From Faecalibacterium sp. HTF-F (GTDB taxonomy: Bacteria; Bacillota; Clostridia; Oscillospirales; Ruminococcaceae): a stretch of 64,000 bases of DNA. The DNA is taken from positions 2,418,001-2,482,000 of the forward strand of contig NZ_CP094473.1 in NCBI RefSeq assembly GCF_023347535.1, written 5' to 3'. Below are positions 43,756 to 52,650 of the stretch, piece by piece. The notes beneath the pieces are model-generated. The model was not told the DNA's origin. It ran no database searches and saw only the letters and a list, made by a program, of their open reading frames with translations. A program made the translations under genes and the position numbers. How positions within the stretch are numbered: the first letter of the stretch is position 1; the number at the start of each line of letters is the position of its first letter.

Positions 43756-43861
43756 TGTGCCTGCCTCCGCTCATGTTATTTCTGGTTTTATTATGGCAAA
43801 TTGCGTTTGGAATGTAAAGAGAAAAGCGGAAAAAACAGTACGGCTTTATACGCTGCTTTTC

Positions 43862-43970
43862 TCGCGAAAAAACAGCCCGGAAAGATCCGCAGATCTTTCC
43901 GGGCTGTAAATTTAAAATACTAATTCCGCTAAAGATGCCCAGAGTGAAACGGAGGGCATTTTAGAACGTG
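43862..43970 (-). repeat. Modular terminator element, copy D
   Basis: Reading on the minus strand, starts right after the cysS stop: TTCTAAAATGCCCTCCG...GGGCATCTTTAGCGGAA, then hairpin CAGCCCGGAAAGATC/GATCTTTCCGGGCTG around TGCG (43873-43906) and TTTTTTCGCG. It is the cysS terminator. Confidence 0.8.
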
Positions 43971-45368
43971 TTACAGTTTGCTCAGCTGCGGGCCCTGTGC
44001 GGTGTCCTTGACCGCCCAGCCCAGCTCGGTCAGCTGTGCGCGGATGGCGTCGGCGGTGGCCCAGTCCTTGGCCTTCTTGGCGGCGGCACGCTTCTCAACC
44101 AGCTCCGTCACCTCGGCGGGCACCTCGTCCTTCTTGCGGTTGTACAGCAGGCCCAACACGCCGGTGATCTCGTCAAAGGCGGCGGCAGCGGTCTGCAGGG
44201 CGTCCTTGGAGGAAACAGCCGACAGCGTATTGATCTCCTTGACCAGATCGAACACGGCAGCCAGTGCATCCGGGGTGTTCAGGTCATCGTCCATGGCGGT
44301 GCAGAACTTGGTGCGGGCCTCGGCAGCCTTTTCCTTCAGGGTCTCGTCGGTGCCAAAGGTGTCTTTGGTCAGGGCAAAATCCAGATTCTCGCGGCAGGTG
44401 TACAGGCGCTCCAGGCTGTTCTTGCAGCTTTCAATGAGGTCCACGGTGTAGTTCAGGGGCATCCGGTAGCCTGCGGTCAGCATGAAATAGCGGATGGGTT
44501 CGTAGCCGTAGACGCCCGCCACGTCCCGCACGGTGAAGAAGTTGTGCAGGCTCTTGGACATCTTCTGATTGTCCACGTTGATGAAGCCGTTGTGCATCCA
44601 GTAGCGGGCGAACTCGCAGCCGTTGGCGCACTCGCTCTGGGCGATCTCGTTCTCGTGGTGAGGGAAGATCAGATCCTGACCGCCGCAGTGCAGGTCGATG
44701 GTCTTGCCCAGATGGGTGCGGCTCATGGCACTGCACTCGATGTGCCAGCCCGGGCGGCCCATGCCGTAGGGGCTTTCCCATGCAGGCTCACCGGGCTTTG
44801 CGGCCTTCCACACAGCAAAGTCGGCGGGGTCCTCCTTCAGGTCGTCGTCCATGCGGCTGCGCAGTTCGCGGTTGCCGCTTTCCAGATCGTCCAGCTTCAG
44901 GTGGCTCAGCTTGCCGTAGCCGGGGTCGCTCTTCACCCGGAAATACACATCGCCGTTCTTTGCAACGTAGGCATGGCCGGAGTCGATCAGGTCCTTCACG
45001 ATGTCCAGGATCTGCTGGATATGCTCGGTAGCCCGGGGCTGGACGGTGGGCTTTTTGCAGTTCAGACCGGCGGCATCCTTGAGGTACTCGGCCTCAAAGC
45101 GCTGAGCGACCTCCTTCATGGAGGTGCCCTCCTCCTGACCCTTCTTGATGAGCTTATCGTCGATGTCGGTGATGTTGGAAACATAGATCACCTTGTTGCC
45201 GCGGTACTCAAGGTAGCGGCGCAGGGTGTCGAATACGATCAGCGGGCGTGCGTTGCCGATGTGGATATAGTTATAAACGGTAGGGCCGCAGACGTAGATG
45301 CGGTATTCACCGGGCACCTGCGGAACAAATTCTTCCTTCTGGCGGGTCAGGGTGTTGAAGATCTGCAT
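43971..45368 (-). CDS. cysS: Cysteinyl-tRNA synthetase
   Basis: 465 residues from ATG 45368 (AAAAAGGAGAA upstream). The HIGH element is 'YVCGPTVYNYIHIGNARP'; the zinc-site Cys and His lie in 'HIECSAMSRTHLGKTIDLHC' and 'IFPHHENEIAQSE'; KMSKS is intact in 'NQKMSKSLHN'. It charges tRNA-Cys. The 5' leader carries a T-box riboswitch ending in a terminator, so the gene is induced when uncharged tRNA-Cys accumulates. The frame continuing upstream to 45566 is the leader, not coding. Confidence 0.96.
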   Translation of the reverse strand: MQIFNTLTRQKEEFVPQVPGEYRIYVCGPTVYNYIHIGNARPLIVFDTLRRYLEYRGNKVIYVSNITDIDDKLIKKGQEEGTSMKEVAQRFEAEYLKDAAGLNCKKPTVQPRATEHIQQILDIVKDLIDSGHAYVAKNGDVYFRVKSDPGYGKLSHLKLDDLESGNRELRSRMDDDLKEDPADFAVWKAAKPGEPAWESPYGMGRPGWHIECSAMSRTHLGKTIDLHCGGQDLIFPHHENEIAQSECANGCEFARYWMHNGFINVDNQKMSKSLHNFFTVRDVAGVYGYEPIRYFMLTAGYRMPLNYTVDLIESCKNSLERLYTCRENLDFALTKDTFGTDETLKEKAAEARTKFCTAMDDDLNTPDALAAVFDLVKEINTLSAVSSKDALQTAAAAFDEITGVLGLLYNRKKDEVPAEVTELVEKRAAAKKAKDWATADAIRAQLTELGWAVKDTAQGPQLSKL

Positions 45369-45404
45369 GGTCAATTCTCCTTTTTGTGGCAGACAGAAGC
45401 CGCA

Positions 45405-45672
45405 AAACAAAACGCCCCCGGAGCGGTGCACAAAGCACAGCTCCGAAGGCGGTTTTTCATCAAAATCGCGGTTCCACTTCTGTTTGTCGCTCAAAGCCTG
45501 TAACGGCGGCGCACCGCACGGCGATACTTCCCGTAGGGGTTCCCGCCGCGTGCTGTCCGGGCGCACTTTGCGCGGCAGTCTGCAAACAGGCTTCCAGCCA
45601 GTGGCCTGTTCTCTCTGCGCAGACGGTATGCGGCGCTACTCTGCCCGGATAAACGCATTTATCCTTTTACCT
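45405..45672 (-). promoter_or_regulatory. T-box riboswitch controlling cysS
   Basis: On the minus strand the leader runs from about 45672 to the cysS ribosome site. It contains the T-box core AAGTGGAACCGCG (45479-45467), then the terminator CCGCCTTCGGAGC/GCTCCGGGGGCG with TTTTGTTTT (about 45453-45407). Stem I features (a paired CAGGC/GCCTG arm with the AGAGA-type bulge) lie upstream. A UGC specifier is expected for Cys; TGC triplets occur in the stem I area, but I could not place it with certainty. Confidence 0.85.
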
Positions 45673-45676
45673 CTTT

Positions 45677-45705
45677 ATTATAGCGGTGCCGCACAGGGAA
45701 GTCAA
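45677..45705 (-). promoter_or_regulatory. cysS promoter
   Basis: TTGACT (45705-45700), 17 bp, TATAAT (45682-45677) on the minus strand. Confidence 0.85.
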
Positions 45706-45720
45706 GGTGGAACAAAAACG

Positions 45721-45850
45721 ATTCAGAATGCCCGCCGCGTTGCTTTGGGCATAATTTAAGGAAAATCATTTTAGTATTTGTAAATCTGGAAAATCTGCGG
45801 ATTTTCCAGATTTACTTTTTCACGGGAGGAGCTGTAAAGGCAAACAGCAT
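45721..45850 (+). repeat. Modular terminator element, copy E
   Basis: ATTCAGAATGCCCGCCGCGTTG...GGGCATAATTTAAGGAAAATC, hairpin AATCTGGAAAA/TTTTCCAGATT around TCTGCGGA (45782-45812), then TACTTTTTCAC and the tail GGGAGGAGCTGTAAAGGCAA. No plus-strand gene ends upstream, so this copy may have arrived by transposition or serve antisense transcripts. Confidence 0.75.
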
Positions 45851-45919
45851 CGCAAGATTTCACCGAAGCGCCGCGCTTCCGAAGGAAGCGGCGCTGCAAA
45901 TGCAGCTTACCACTGCGAC

Positions 45920-46036
45920 TCTTCCCGTGAAAAGGGAACCCCGGAGCGTCCGCAGACGCTCCGGGGTTCCGAAATCATAAATCTTCTTTCCGCTGAAATA
46001 GCGCAGAGCGAAGCGGAGCGCAATTAAAATCGTCTT
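45920..46036 (-). repeat. Modular terminator element, copy F
   Basis: Inverted relative to copy E, starting 4 bp past the pflA stop: GATTTTAATTGCGCTCCGC...GCGCTATTTCAGCGGAAAG, hairpin GGAACCCCGGAGCGT/ACGCTCCGGGGTTCC (45935-45971) and CCCTTTTCACGGGAAG. It is the pflA terminator. With copy E it makes a 316-bp inverted pair. Confidence 0.75.
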
Positions 46037-46039
46037 GCC

Positions 46040-46795
46040 TTACCCGGGATACCGGCTCACTTCCAGCAGTTCTTCTGCACGCTTCACCTGCTCCGCTGTG
46101 GGCGGCACGGCGTCCGGCAGCGGATAAGGGATGCCCAGCTTCTGCCACTTGAACAGACCCAGTGTGTGGTAGGGCAGCACCTCCACCCGCTGCACGGTTT
46201 TCAGGCTGCGGATGAAGTCTGCGGTCCTGCGCAGGCCCTCCTCGTCGTCGGTCAGGCCGGGCACCAGCACATGCCGGATCCACAGCGGGATGCCGAGGTC
46301 CGAGATGCGGCGCGCCATCGCGAGGATGTTGGCATTGTCTTTGCCGGTGAGCTGTCGGTGGCGTTCCGGGTCGATCTCCTTCAGGTCGAGGATGACCAGA
46401 CTGGTGGACTTCATCAGCCGGTCGAAACCGGCCAGATAATCCGGGTCATCGGGCCGGAAGGGCTGACCGGCAGTATCCAGAGCCGTGTGCACGCCTTTGG
46501 AGCGGGCCAGCTCGAAGAATGCCGTCAGGAACTCCATCTGGCGCAGCGGTTCACCGCCGCTGACCGTGATGCCGCCCTTTTTGCCCCAGTAGTTGCGGTA
46601 GCGGTAGACCCGCTGGAACAGCTTTTCCACTGTCCATTCCTCGCCGCCCTCCGCAGCCCACGTTTCCGGGTTGTGGCAGTATTTGCACCGCAGGGCACAC
46701 CCCTGCAAAAACACCACAAAGCGCACGCCGGGGCCGTCCACAGAGCCGAAGGATTCCAGCGAGTGGACATAGCCGATGGGGTTACAGGGCTGCAT
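46040..46795 (-). CDS. pflA: Pyruvate formate-lyase activating enzyme
   Basis: A 251-residue radical-SAM enzyme. Its [4Fe-4S] site is '[18 protein letters not shown]' (Cys-x3-Cys-x2-Cys); the SAM-binding '[16 protein letters not shown]' and the distal '[17 protein letters not shown]' are characteristic of PflA. It abstracts hydrogen from the PflB glycine to make the glycyl radical. I chose ATG 46795; an ATG at 46816 lies further into pflB. The gene overlaps the pflB stop region, so it is translationally coupled. Activation only occurs in the absence of oxygen. Confidence 0.94.
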   Translation of the reverse strand: MQPCNPIGYVHSLESFGSVDGPGVRFVVFLQGCALRCKYCHNPETWAAEGGEEWTVEKLFQRVYRYRNYWGKKGGITVSGGEPLRQMEFLTAFFELARSKGVHTALDTAGQPFRPDDPDYLAGFDRLMKSTSLVILDLKEIDPERHRQLTGKDNANILAMARRISDLGIPLWIRHVLVPGLTDDEEGLRRTADFIRSLKTVQRVEVLPYHTLGLFKWQKLGIPYPLPDAVPPTAEQVKRAEELLEVSRYPG

Positions 46796-49034
46796 GGCAG
46801 GTGCGGGAGATAACATCCATCTGCTGCTCGCGGGTCAGGTCGATGAACTTGACGGCGTAGCCGGAGACACGGATGGTGAAGTTGGCGTACTCCTCCTTCT
46901 CGGGGTGCTCCATGGCGTCCAGCAGCTTCTCCTTGCCAAAGACGTTCACGTTCAGGTGGTGTGCACCCTGATCGAAGTAGCCGTCCATGACCTGTACCAG
47001 ATTCTCCACCCGCTCGCCTTCGCTGTGGCCCAGAGCGTCCGGGTTGATGGTCTGGGTGTTGGAGATACCGTCCAGTGCCCAGTGGTAAGGCAGCTTTGCC
47101 ACCGAGTTCAGAGAAGCCAGCAGGCCGTTCTGCTCTGCGCCGTAGCTGGGGTTTGCACCGGGAGCAAACGGGGTGAAGGCGGCACGGCCATCGGGCAGAG
47201 CGCCGGTGTACTTGCCGTACACCACGTTGGAGGTGATGGTCAGGATGGAGGTGGTCGCCTCGGAGTTGCGGTAGGTGTGGCGCTTCTTGATCATCTCCAG
47301 GAAGGTGCGCAGCAGCCACACGCCGATCTCGTCGGCGCGGTCGTCGTCGTTGCCGTACTTGGGGAAGTCGCCGTCCACTTCAAAGCCGGTGGCAAGGCCG
47401 CTCTCGTCACGCACCACCTTGACCTTGGCGTACTTGATGGCGCTCAGGGAGTCGATAACGTGGGAGAAGCCTGCAATGCCGGTGGCAAAGGTGCGGCGCA
47501 CATCGGTGTCGATGAGGGCCATCTCGGCTTCCTCATAGTAGTATTTATCGTGCATATACTGGATCAGGTTCAGCACATTGACGTACAGACCAGCCAGCCA
47601 GTCCAGCATCTGGACATACTTGGGCAGCACCTCGTCGTAGTTCAGGTATTCGCTGGTGATGGGGGCATAGTTGGGGCCGCACTGCTCGTGGCTCTTCTCG
47701 TCCACACCGCCATTGATGGCGTACAGCAGGCACTTGGCAAGGTTGGCGCGGGCACCGAAGAACTGCATCTCCTTGCCGGTCTGGGTGGCAGACACGCAGC
47801 AGCAGATGGAGTAATCGTCGCCCCAGACGGGCTTCATCACGTCGTCGTTCTCGTACTGGACAGAGCTGGTATCGATGGACACCTTGGCGGCATATTTCTT
47901 GAAGCTCTCCGGCAGAGCGGAGGAGTACAGAACGGTCAGGTTCGGCTCCGGTGCGGGGCCCATGTTTTCCAGCGTGTGCAGGAAGCGGTAGCAGTTCTTG
48001 GTGACCATGCTGCGGCCATCCATGCCGATGCCGCCCACTTCCAGCGTTGCCCACACGGGGTCGCCGGAGAACAGCTGGTTGTAGCTGGGGATACGGGCAA
48101 ACTTGACCATGCGGAACTTCATGACCATGTGGTCGATCAGCTCCTGTGCCTGGGTCTCGGTCAGGGTGCCGTTGTCCAGATCACGCTGGATGTAAATATC
48201 CAGGAAGGTGGAGATGCGGCCCACGCTCATGGCGGCGCCGTTCTGGGTCTTGATGGCGGCCAGATAGCCGAAGTACAGCCACTGGCAGGCCTCCTTGGCG
48301 TTCTTTGCAGGCTGAGAGATATCATAGCCGTAGGCCTCGGCCATCTTCTTCATGCCCTTCAGGGCGCTGATCTGGCGTGCGATCTCCTCGCGCAGGCGGA
48401 TGACGTCATCGGTCATGGTGCCGTCGCCGCAGTTGGCGAAGTCCTCCTGCTTGAACTTGATCAGTGCATCGATGCCGTACAGGGCCACGCGGCGGTAATC
48501 ACCCACGATGCGGCCGCGGCCGTAGGTGTCCGGCAGGCCGGTGATGATATGGGTGTGGCGGGCTGCCTTCATTTCAGGAGTGTAGGCATCGAACACTGCC
48601 TGATTGTGGGTGCGGGTGTAGTCGGTAAAGATCTTGTGCAGCTCTTCGCTGGGCTGGTAGCCGTAGGTGGTGCAGGCCTGCTCTGCCATCTTGATGCCGC
48701 CGTAGGGCATGAAGGCGCGCTTGAGGGGCTTGTCGGTCTGCAGACCCACGATCTGCTCCAGATCCTTCAGGCTTTCATCGATATAGCCGGGGCCGTAAGC
48801 GGTCAGGCTGCTGACCACCTCAGTCTCCATATCCAGCACGCCGCCCTTGGCGCGCTCGGCCTTCTGCAGCTTCTGCAGGGCACCCCACAGCTTGTCGGTC
48901 GCCTCGGTGGGACCGGCCAGAAAGCTTTCGTCGCCGTCATACGGGGTGTAGTTCTTCTGGATGAAGTCGCGCACATTGACTTCTTCTTTCCAGATGCGGC
49001 CCTCAAAGCCTTCCCACTGTTCAAAATTGATCAT
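46782..49034 (-). CDS. pflB: Formate C-acetyltransferase (pyruvate formate-lyase)
   Basis: A 750-residue glycyl-radical enzyme of standard length. The active-site Cys pair is within '[20 protein letters not shown]', and the radical-bearing Gly is in '[14 protein letters not shown]' near the C-terminus. It splits pyruvate with CoA into acetyl-CoA and formate, a main anaerobic route. The start follows GGAGGTTCC. Its 5' leader holds GTTAG-N6-CTAAC, resembling a DtxR-type metal box, so iron or manganese status might adjust it. pflA is immediately downstream. Confidence 0.97.
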   Translation of the reverse strand: MINFEQWEGFEGRIWKEEVNVRDFIQKNYTPYDGDESFLAGPTEATDKLWGALQKLQKAERAKGGVLDMETEVVSSLTAYGPGYIDESLKDLEQIVGLQTDKPLKRAFMPYGGIKMAEQACTTYGYQPSEELHKIFTDYTRTHNQAVFDAYTPEMKAARHTHIITGLPDTYGRGRIVGDYRRVALYGIDALIKFKQEDFANCGDGTMTDDVIRLREEIARQISALKGMKKMAEAYGYDISQPAKNAKEACQWLYFGYLAAIKTQNGAAMSVGRISTFLDIYIQRDLDNGTLTETQAQELIDHMVMKFRMVKFARIPSYNQLFSGDPVWATLEVGGIGMDGRSMVTKNCYRFLHTLENMGPAPEPNLTVLYSSALPESFKKYAAKVSIDTSSVQYENDDVMKPVWGDDYSICCCVSATQTGKEMQFFGARANLAKCLLYAINGGVDEKSHEQCGPNYAPITSEYLNYDEVLPKYVQMLDWLAGLYVNVLNLIQYMHDKYYYEEAEMALIDTDVRRTFATGIAGFSHVIDSLSAIKYAKVKVVRDESGLATGFEVDGDFPKYGNDDDRADEIGVWLLRTFLEMIKKRHTYRNSEATTSILTITSNVVYGKYTGALPDGRAAFTPFAPGANPSYGAEQNGLLASLNSVAKLPYHWALDGISNTQTINPDALGHSEGERVENLVQVMDGYFDQGAHHLNVNVFGKEKLLDAMEHPEKEEYANFTIRVSGYAVKFIDLTREQQMDVISRTCHAAL

Positions 49035-49059
49035 TGGAACCTCCTTGCTCCATTACGCA

Positions 49060-49075
49060 GTTAGCGTTTTCTAAC
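49060..49075 (-). promoter_or_regulatory. GTTAG-N6-CTAAC palindrome in the pflB leader
   Basis: GTTAG (49060-49064) and CTAAC (49071-49075), a perfect inverted repeat 26 bp from the pflB start. Its shape resembles DtxR/MntR-family operators; the same pattern recurs at 49396-49411. Confidence 0.5.
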
Positions 49076-49208
49076 TAATGAGCCTTTGAAAAACCGCTCT
49101 GTATGGCGGCTTTCTGGGGGCAAAACGGTCTTGAACTGCCGACTGCGGCAGCCCCGACTACAAGGTGTAGACAAAAATGAAAACCTGCCCACAAAATCTT
49201 GCGTTATT

Positions 49209-49237
49209 ATAATAGCAAGAACCACTTTAAAATGCAA
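49209..49237 (-). promoter_or_regulatory. pflB promoter
   Basis: TTGCAT (49237-49232), 17 bp, TATTAT (49214-49209) on the minus strand. The predicted leader of about 170 nt includes the palindrome at 49060. Confidence 0.6.
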
Positions 49238-49352
49238 TAGAAAACAAGTGGGTTTTCTGCCAAAGCAAGGGGCTTTCTTTGGGCAGAATGTAGAAAAAGC
49301 GCCGAAATCCCGGCGGCGCACCCCTTTTGCGAAAAAAATCGCAAAATAAGGG

Positions 49353-49411
49353 TTGACAAGACTAACCGGCTATGGTATTCTGTTCTCGCAACGAGGTTAG
49401 GCAAATCTAAT
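49353..49411 (+). promoter_or_regulatory. Orphan promoter with metal-box-like operator
   Basis: TTGACA (49353-49358), 17 bp, TATTCT (49376-49381), followed at 49396-49411 by GTTAG-N6-CTAAT. This layout is like promoters of feo iron-uptake operons, but no feo gene follows. Confidence 0.6.
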
Positions 49412-49720
49412 CGATATGTCGGACTACGTTGCACCAGAAAAGCGGAAGCCTCTGCAAGGGCTTCTGCGAAAACCGGATCCGCCATGGCAGAGCTGCGGAG
49501 CTGTGTCAGGTGATTCCCAAGTTTGTCGTGGCGAGGCCACTCCATCTTGCTTACGCAAGACCGCTTTGTGGCTTAAAAGCCCCACTGGGGCTTTCATTGC
49601 TGCGCAAACGCCAATTCCTCCATTCCATTCTCTTTTTTCAAGTGAGCTGTGGTTTTAGTTTGCTCCCACGGCTCGATGCGCGGCATTCGGTGTGATTGGT
49701 ACCGCACAGAGTGCAAAAGA
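49412..49720 (+). other. Non-coding or decayed stretch downstream of the orphan promoter
   Basis: An 80-codon frame from ATG 49416 has no ribosome site and unnatural composition. Short inverted repeats (AAAAGCCCCACTGGGGCTTT, about 49577-49597) occur. It may be what is left of a metal-regulated gene, or an untranslated RNA. Confidence 0.35.
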
Positions 49721-49776
49721 AAAACAAAAACGGGACATGCAGCTTGACCACCTGCGTGCCCCGATTTTTGTTTTTA
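49721..49776 (+). terminator. Hairpin with A/T-run flanks
   Basis: AAAACAAAAACGGGACATGCAG and CTGCGTGCCCCGATTTTTGTTTTT pair imperfectly. It would terminate a transcript from the promoter at 49353. Confidence 0.7.
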
Positions 49777-49787
49777 TAAGGGAAACG

Positions 49788-49956
49788 ATCCTCTCAGCCG
49801 CCTGCGGCGGCAGCTCTCCCGAAGGGCGAGCTTCATGCGCAAGTACGGAAAGATACTACTTTTGGTTTGAAGAAAAACGTTTAAGCCAGATGCCCAGATG
49901 CAAAGAAGCTTCCCCTTTCGGGGGAGCTGGCATCGCCGAGCGATGACTGAGAGGGT
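49788..49956 (-). repeat. MITE-like inverted-repeat element, copy 4
   Basis: CCTCTCAG (49790-49797) and CTGAGAGG (49947-49954) are terminal inverted repeats; internal hairpins include GCCGCCTGCGGCGGC and AGCTCTCCCGAAGGGCGAGCT. The element touches the stop codon of the gene ending at 49957, as at 18215. Confidence 0.8.
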
Positions 49957-50415
49957 TTACTTCACGATCTCCACCAGCTGACGGTACACTTCTTCCGCGC
50001 CGCCCTTGGGCGTTTTGATCTTCACGAACTGGCTGTTCACGATGGCGGTGCCGTCGGAGTAGACCGTGACCAGCAGGCGGTTGTTTTCATCCGCATCGTA
50101 ATAGCTCACGGTGACGGAATCCACCGGATATTCGTGGCTGTAGGAAGAATACCGCTGGTTGAACCGCTTGACGCAGGTAAGGCCGGAGAGCACGTTTGCG
50201 ATCTGCTGATAGGCCGGGTCGTCGGCAGAGAGCAGCTGAACGTCCATCTCTGCGGAGCGGGCAAAGTTCTGAATGTGCTCCACCCGGACACTGGCCTGTG
50301 TACTGGCCTTGATCCCGGATGCAAGATCGATCCGGACAGAGGGAAGGATGAGCACCAGCGCCAGCAGAATGAGCAAAACGATGCCGAACCGGGACAGAAT
50401 GCCTTTTTCCTTCAT
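49957..50415 (-). CDS. Small membrane-anchored protein of unknown function
   Basis: 152 residues from ATG 50415, with AAAGGAGG about 10 bp upstream; an ATG three codons earlier is too close to that site, and the frame continuing to 50712 overlaps the neighbouring gene. One N-terminal membrane segment ('FGIVLLILLALVLILPSV'), then an exposed alpha/beta domain ('VTVSYYDADENNRLLVTVYS', 'GTAIVNSQFVKIKTP'). No family recognised. It is 5 bp after the LPG-synthase-like gene, so the two are cotranscribed and perhaps functionally tied. Confidence 0.75.
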   Translation of the reverse strand: MKEKGILSRFGIVLLILLALVLILPSVRIDLASGIKASTQASVRVEHIQNFARSAEMDVQLLSADDPAYQQIANVLSGLTCVKRFNQRYSSYSHEYPVDSVTVSYYDADENNRLLVTVYSDGTAIVNSQFVKIKTPKGGAEEVYRQLVEIVK

Positions 50416-50420
50416 AAGAG

Positions 50421-51464
50421 TCATGCCTCCTTTGGCGGCTCCGCTCCCATTTGGCCCAGATGCCGCTGGGCAAAGAAGAAGCCCACGGCGCTGGCGGCGA
50501 ACACCACATAATAGCTGGCAATGCGGTAGAGCATCATCACGCTCATCACCTCGCCCCGCTCCAGAAAGCTGCCGAACACCAGCAGGAATGCCGTCTCGAT
50601 GGAGCCCATACCGGCCACATTGGGCAGGGCATTGGACAAAAACAGCATCAGGCTGGTGAGCAGCTGCACCTGCCAGAACCCCAGCGGGGAAAGCCCCATG
50701 AACCGGATGCACAGGTAGGGCAGGCAGAACAGCCCGAACAGCTTGACCGCCTGCAATGCCAGAATTTCAGCGCAGCGGGGCTTATCCGCCAGCAGGCGGC
50801 GGCTCTCCTCGCCCAGAACATCCAGCTGCTGCTGCCAGTCGGCGCGGCGCTGCTGCCATTTTTCCGTTTTGGGCAGCAGACGCATCAGCCAGCGGGCAAG
50901 ATCCTGCACCAGCGGCGATACGCACACCAGCACCAGCACCACAATGATGGCCGCCACTACAGCGTATGCCATGGGCAGATAATTCATCACACCGGTGGTG
51001 TTGGCGGCAAGCCACCTGTGCTGCAACAGCAGCATCACCGTGGCATACAGCAGCACGGTGGTTTTGTGGAACACGTACTGCAGGGTCATCAGGCCCACAC
51101 CCGGGCCCACCGGCAGGCCGCAGCGGTGGAGATACCAGGTCTGCACCGGCACGGCGCCTGCGCCCAGTGTGACCACATTGCCAAAGGTGCCGCACCACGC
51201 GGTATCGATGCCCTGCCGGAGCCTGAAACCCGGAATGCGGCTGCGCACGATGACCCACGCCACGCACCCTTCCAGCAGCGGATAGCTGAGGCCGATGGCC
51301 AGCACCACCAGCACCTGCCATGCGGACAGCTGCGAAAGTGCTGCGGTGATCTCGGCCCAGTGGTCCTTGAACAACAGCACGATGATGCCGGTGAGTGCGG
51401 CGAGCACCAGCAGCGAAAATGTCGTCTTTTTGCGGGAAGGTGCGGCAGAGGTGGGTTGGCTCAT
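50421..51464 (-). CDS. Lysylphosphatidylglycerol synthase transmembrane-domain protein (flippase-like)
   Basis: A 347-residue protein with about eight hydrophobic segments matching the LPG_synthase_TM family: opening 'TFSLLVLAALTGIIVLLF', conserved 'GNVVTLGAGAVPVQTWYLHR' and the C-terminal 'NALPNVAGMGSIETAFLLVF'. It has only the membrane part of MprF, without the aminoacyl transferase domain. Such proteins may flip lipids rather than modify them. Start ATG 51464 follows AGGAG. Followed by the small anchored protein at 49957. Confidence 0.88.
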   Translation of the reverse strand: MSQPTSAAPSRKKTTFSLLVLAALTGIIVLLFKDHWAEITAALSQLSAWQVLVVLAIGLSYPLLEGCVAWVIVRSRIPGFRLRQGIDTAWCGTFGNVVTLGAGAVPVQTWYLHRCGLPVGPGVGLMTLQYVFHKTTVLLYATVMLLLQHRWLAANTTGVMNYLPMAYAVVAAIIVVLVLVCVSPLVQDLARWLMRLLPKTEKWQQRRADWQQQLDVLGEESRRLLADKPRCAEILALQAVKLFGLFCLPYLCIRFMGLSPLGFWQVQLLTSLMLFLSNALPNVAGMGSIETAFLLVFGSFLERGEVMSVMMLYRIASYYVVFAASAVGFFFAQRHLGQMGAEPPKEA

Positions 51465-51672
51465 AAAGAGAACAGGCTCCTTTCAGAAGGAATGATCTGG
51501 TAAAAGTATAGCACTGTGCAGCCGCCTCTTTGTGAACGGAACCGGAATTTTCTTGTGCAATTTCAGTGGAATGATAAAAAACGTTCTGCCCAGCCTGCGT
51601 CAGAGGGCCGGCCCGCAAAGGATCTGCAGCCGACAAAAAAGCATCCGCAGCGGCACTGCCTGTGGCTCCTTC

Positions 51673-52615
51673 TCGCAAACCCCGCACATGCGGGGAAAAG
51701 TTTGCGGACAGCTCAATGCTGTTGATCTGCATAGGATCACCCCCGCGTATGCGGGGAAAAGTTCAGCTTCTTCCGGTCCACCATGATAAGGTTGGGATCA
51801 CCCCCGCGTATGCGGGGAAAAGCCCTCCAACGGGCAGTTGATGCAGATATCCGGGGGATCACCCCCGCGTATGCGGGGAAAAGACCAAGGGCACCCTGTA
51901 CTTTGGCGACCACTACGGATCACCCCCGCGTATGCGGGGAAAAGCCCTCCAACGGGCAGTTGATGCAGATATCCGGGGGATCACCCCCGCGTATGCGGGG
52001 AAAAGACCAAGGGCACCCTGTACTTTGGCGACCACTACGGATCACCCCCGCGTATGCGGGGAAAAGAGTTGTGTATGCTCTAAATCATCAATCCGATGAG
52101 GATCACCCCCGCATGTGCGGGGAAAAGCGCGCCGATGTAGTGCCCCCAGAGCTCAGCCCAGGATCACCCCCGCATGTGCGGGGAAAAGCGAAGAGCTGAC
52201 CCGGGAAGTCCGCAAACACAAGGATCACCCCCGCATGTGCGGGGAAAAGATGCCATGGAATCCCTCAAGGAATCCGGGGACAGGATCACCCCCGCGTATG
52301 CGGGGAAAAGTGCCGGTTCCAACTTGCGGTGCGGAATCCGCTGGGATCACCCCCGCATGTGCGGGGAAAAGAACTTTTGCACATCCTCATACCATAGCGT
52401 TTGAGGATCACCCCCGCATGTGCGGGGAAAAGAAATAATAAGCCTGTAAAACTGGCAAGATCTATGGATCACCCCCGCATGTGCGGGGAAAAGAAAATCG
52501 GTGTGGACATGCGTACCAGACCTACGGGATCACCCCCGCATGTGCGGGGAAAAGTCAGAATCAAGGTCTGAAGCGTACTGTGGAAGAGGATCACCCCCGC
52601 ATGTGCGGGGAAAAG
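51673..52615 (-). CRISPR. Type I-E CRISPR array: 15 canonical 28-bp repeats plus one decayed end repeat
   Basis: Canonical repeats start at 51734, 51795, 51856, 51917, 51978, 52039, 52100, 52161, 52222, 52283, 52344, 52405, 52466, 52527 and 52588, every 61 bp, with 33-bp spacers. On the plus strand each reads GGATCACCCCCGC, four variable bases, then GCGGGGAAAAG. On the minus (crRNA) strand this is CTTTTCCCCGC-loop-GCGGGGGTGATCC, the I-E hairpin. A sixteenth unit at 51673-51700 keeps the stem but has lost the TGATCC part, the usual leader-distal decay. Cas genes lie at the high-coordinate end, so the leader side is 52616 upward and transcription is toward lower coordinates. 15 spacers, 13 of them distinct. 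Confidence 0.98.
51823..52066 (-). repeat. Tandem duplication of two spacer-repeat units
   Basis: 51823-51944 and 51945-52066 are identical 122-bp blocks: spacers beginning CCCTCCAACGGGCAG and ACCAAGGGCACCCTG each occur twice, in the same order, with identical repeats. Confidence 0.95.
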
Positions 52616-52650
52616 ACTAAAAAGATCCCGTAGCACCGTGCCTCACGCCG
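52616..52650 (-). promoter_or_regulatory. Very short leader between cas2 and the array
   Basis: Only 35 bp separate the first repeat from the cas2 stop. On the minus strand it reads CGGCGTGAGGCACGG...GATCTTTTTAGT. No full promoter fits; TTGCAA-N17-ACAATA overlaps the end of cas2. Either the leader extends into cas2 or the array is read from the cas promoter. Confidence 0.6.

Noticed and set aside
45369..45566. N-terminal extension of cysS
   Set aside because: The frame runs through the T-box and terminator; AAAAAGGAG sits before the ATG at 45368.
49416..49658. 80-codon frame after the orphan promoter, considered as a FeoA-like protein
   Set aside because: No ribosome site and no SH3-like FeoA features; a competing frame on the other strand is equally long.
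51516..52438. Open frames of 69-138 codons across the CRISPR array
   Set aside because: They translate the repeats (repeating Gly-Ser-Pro-Pro-x-Arg-Gly-Lys style text) and have no ribosome sites.
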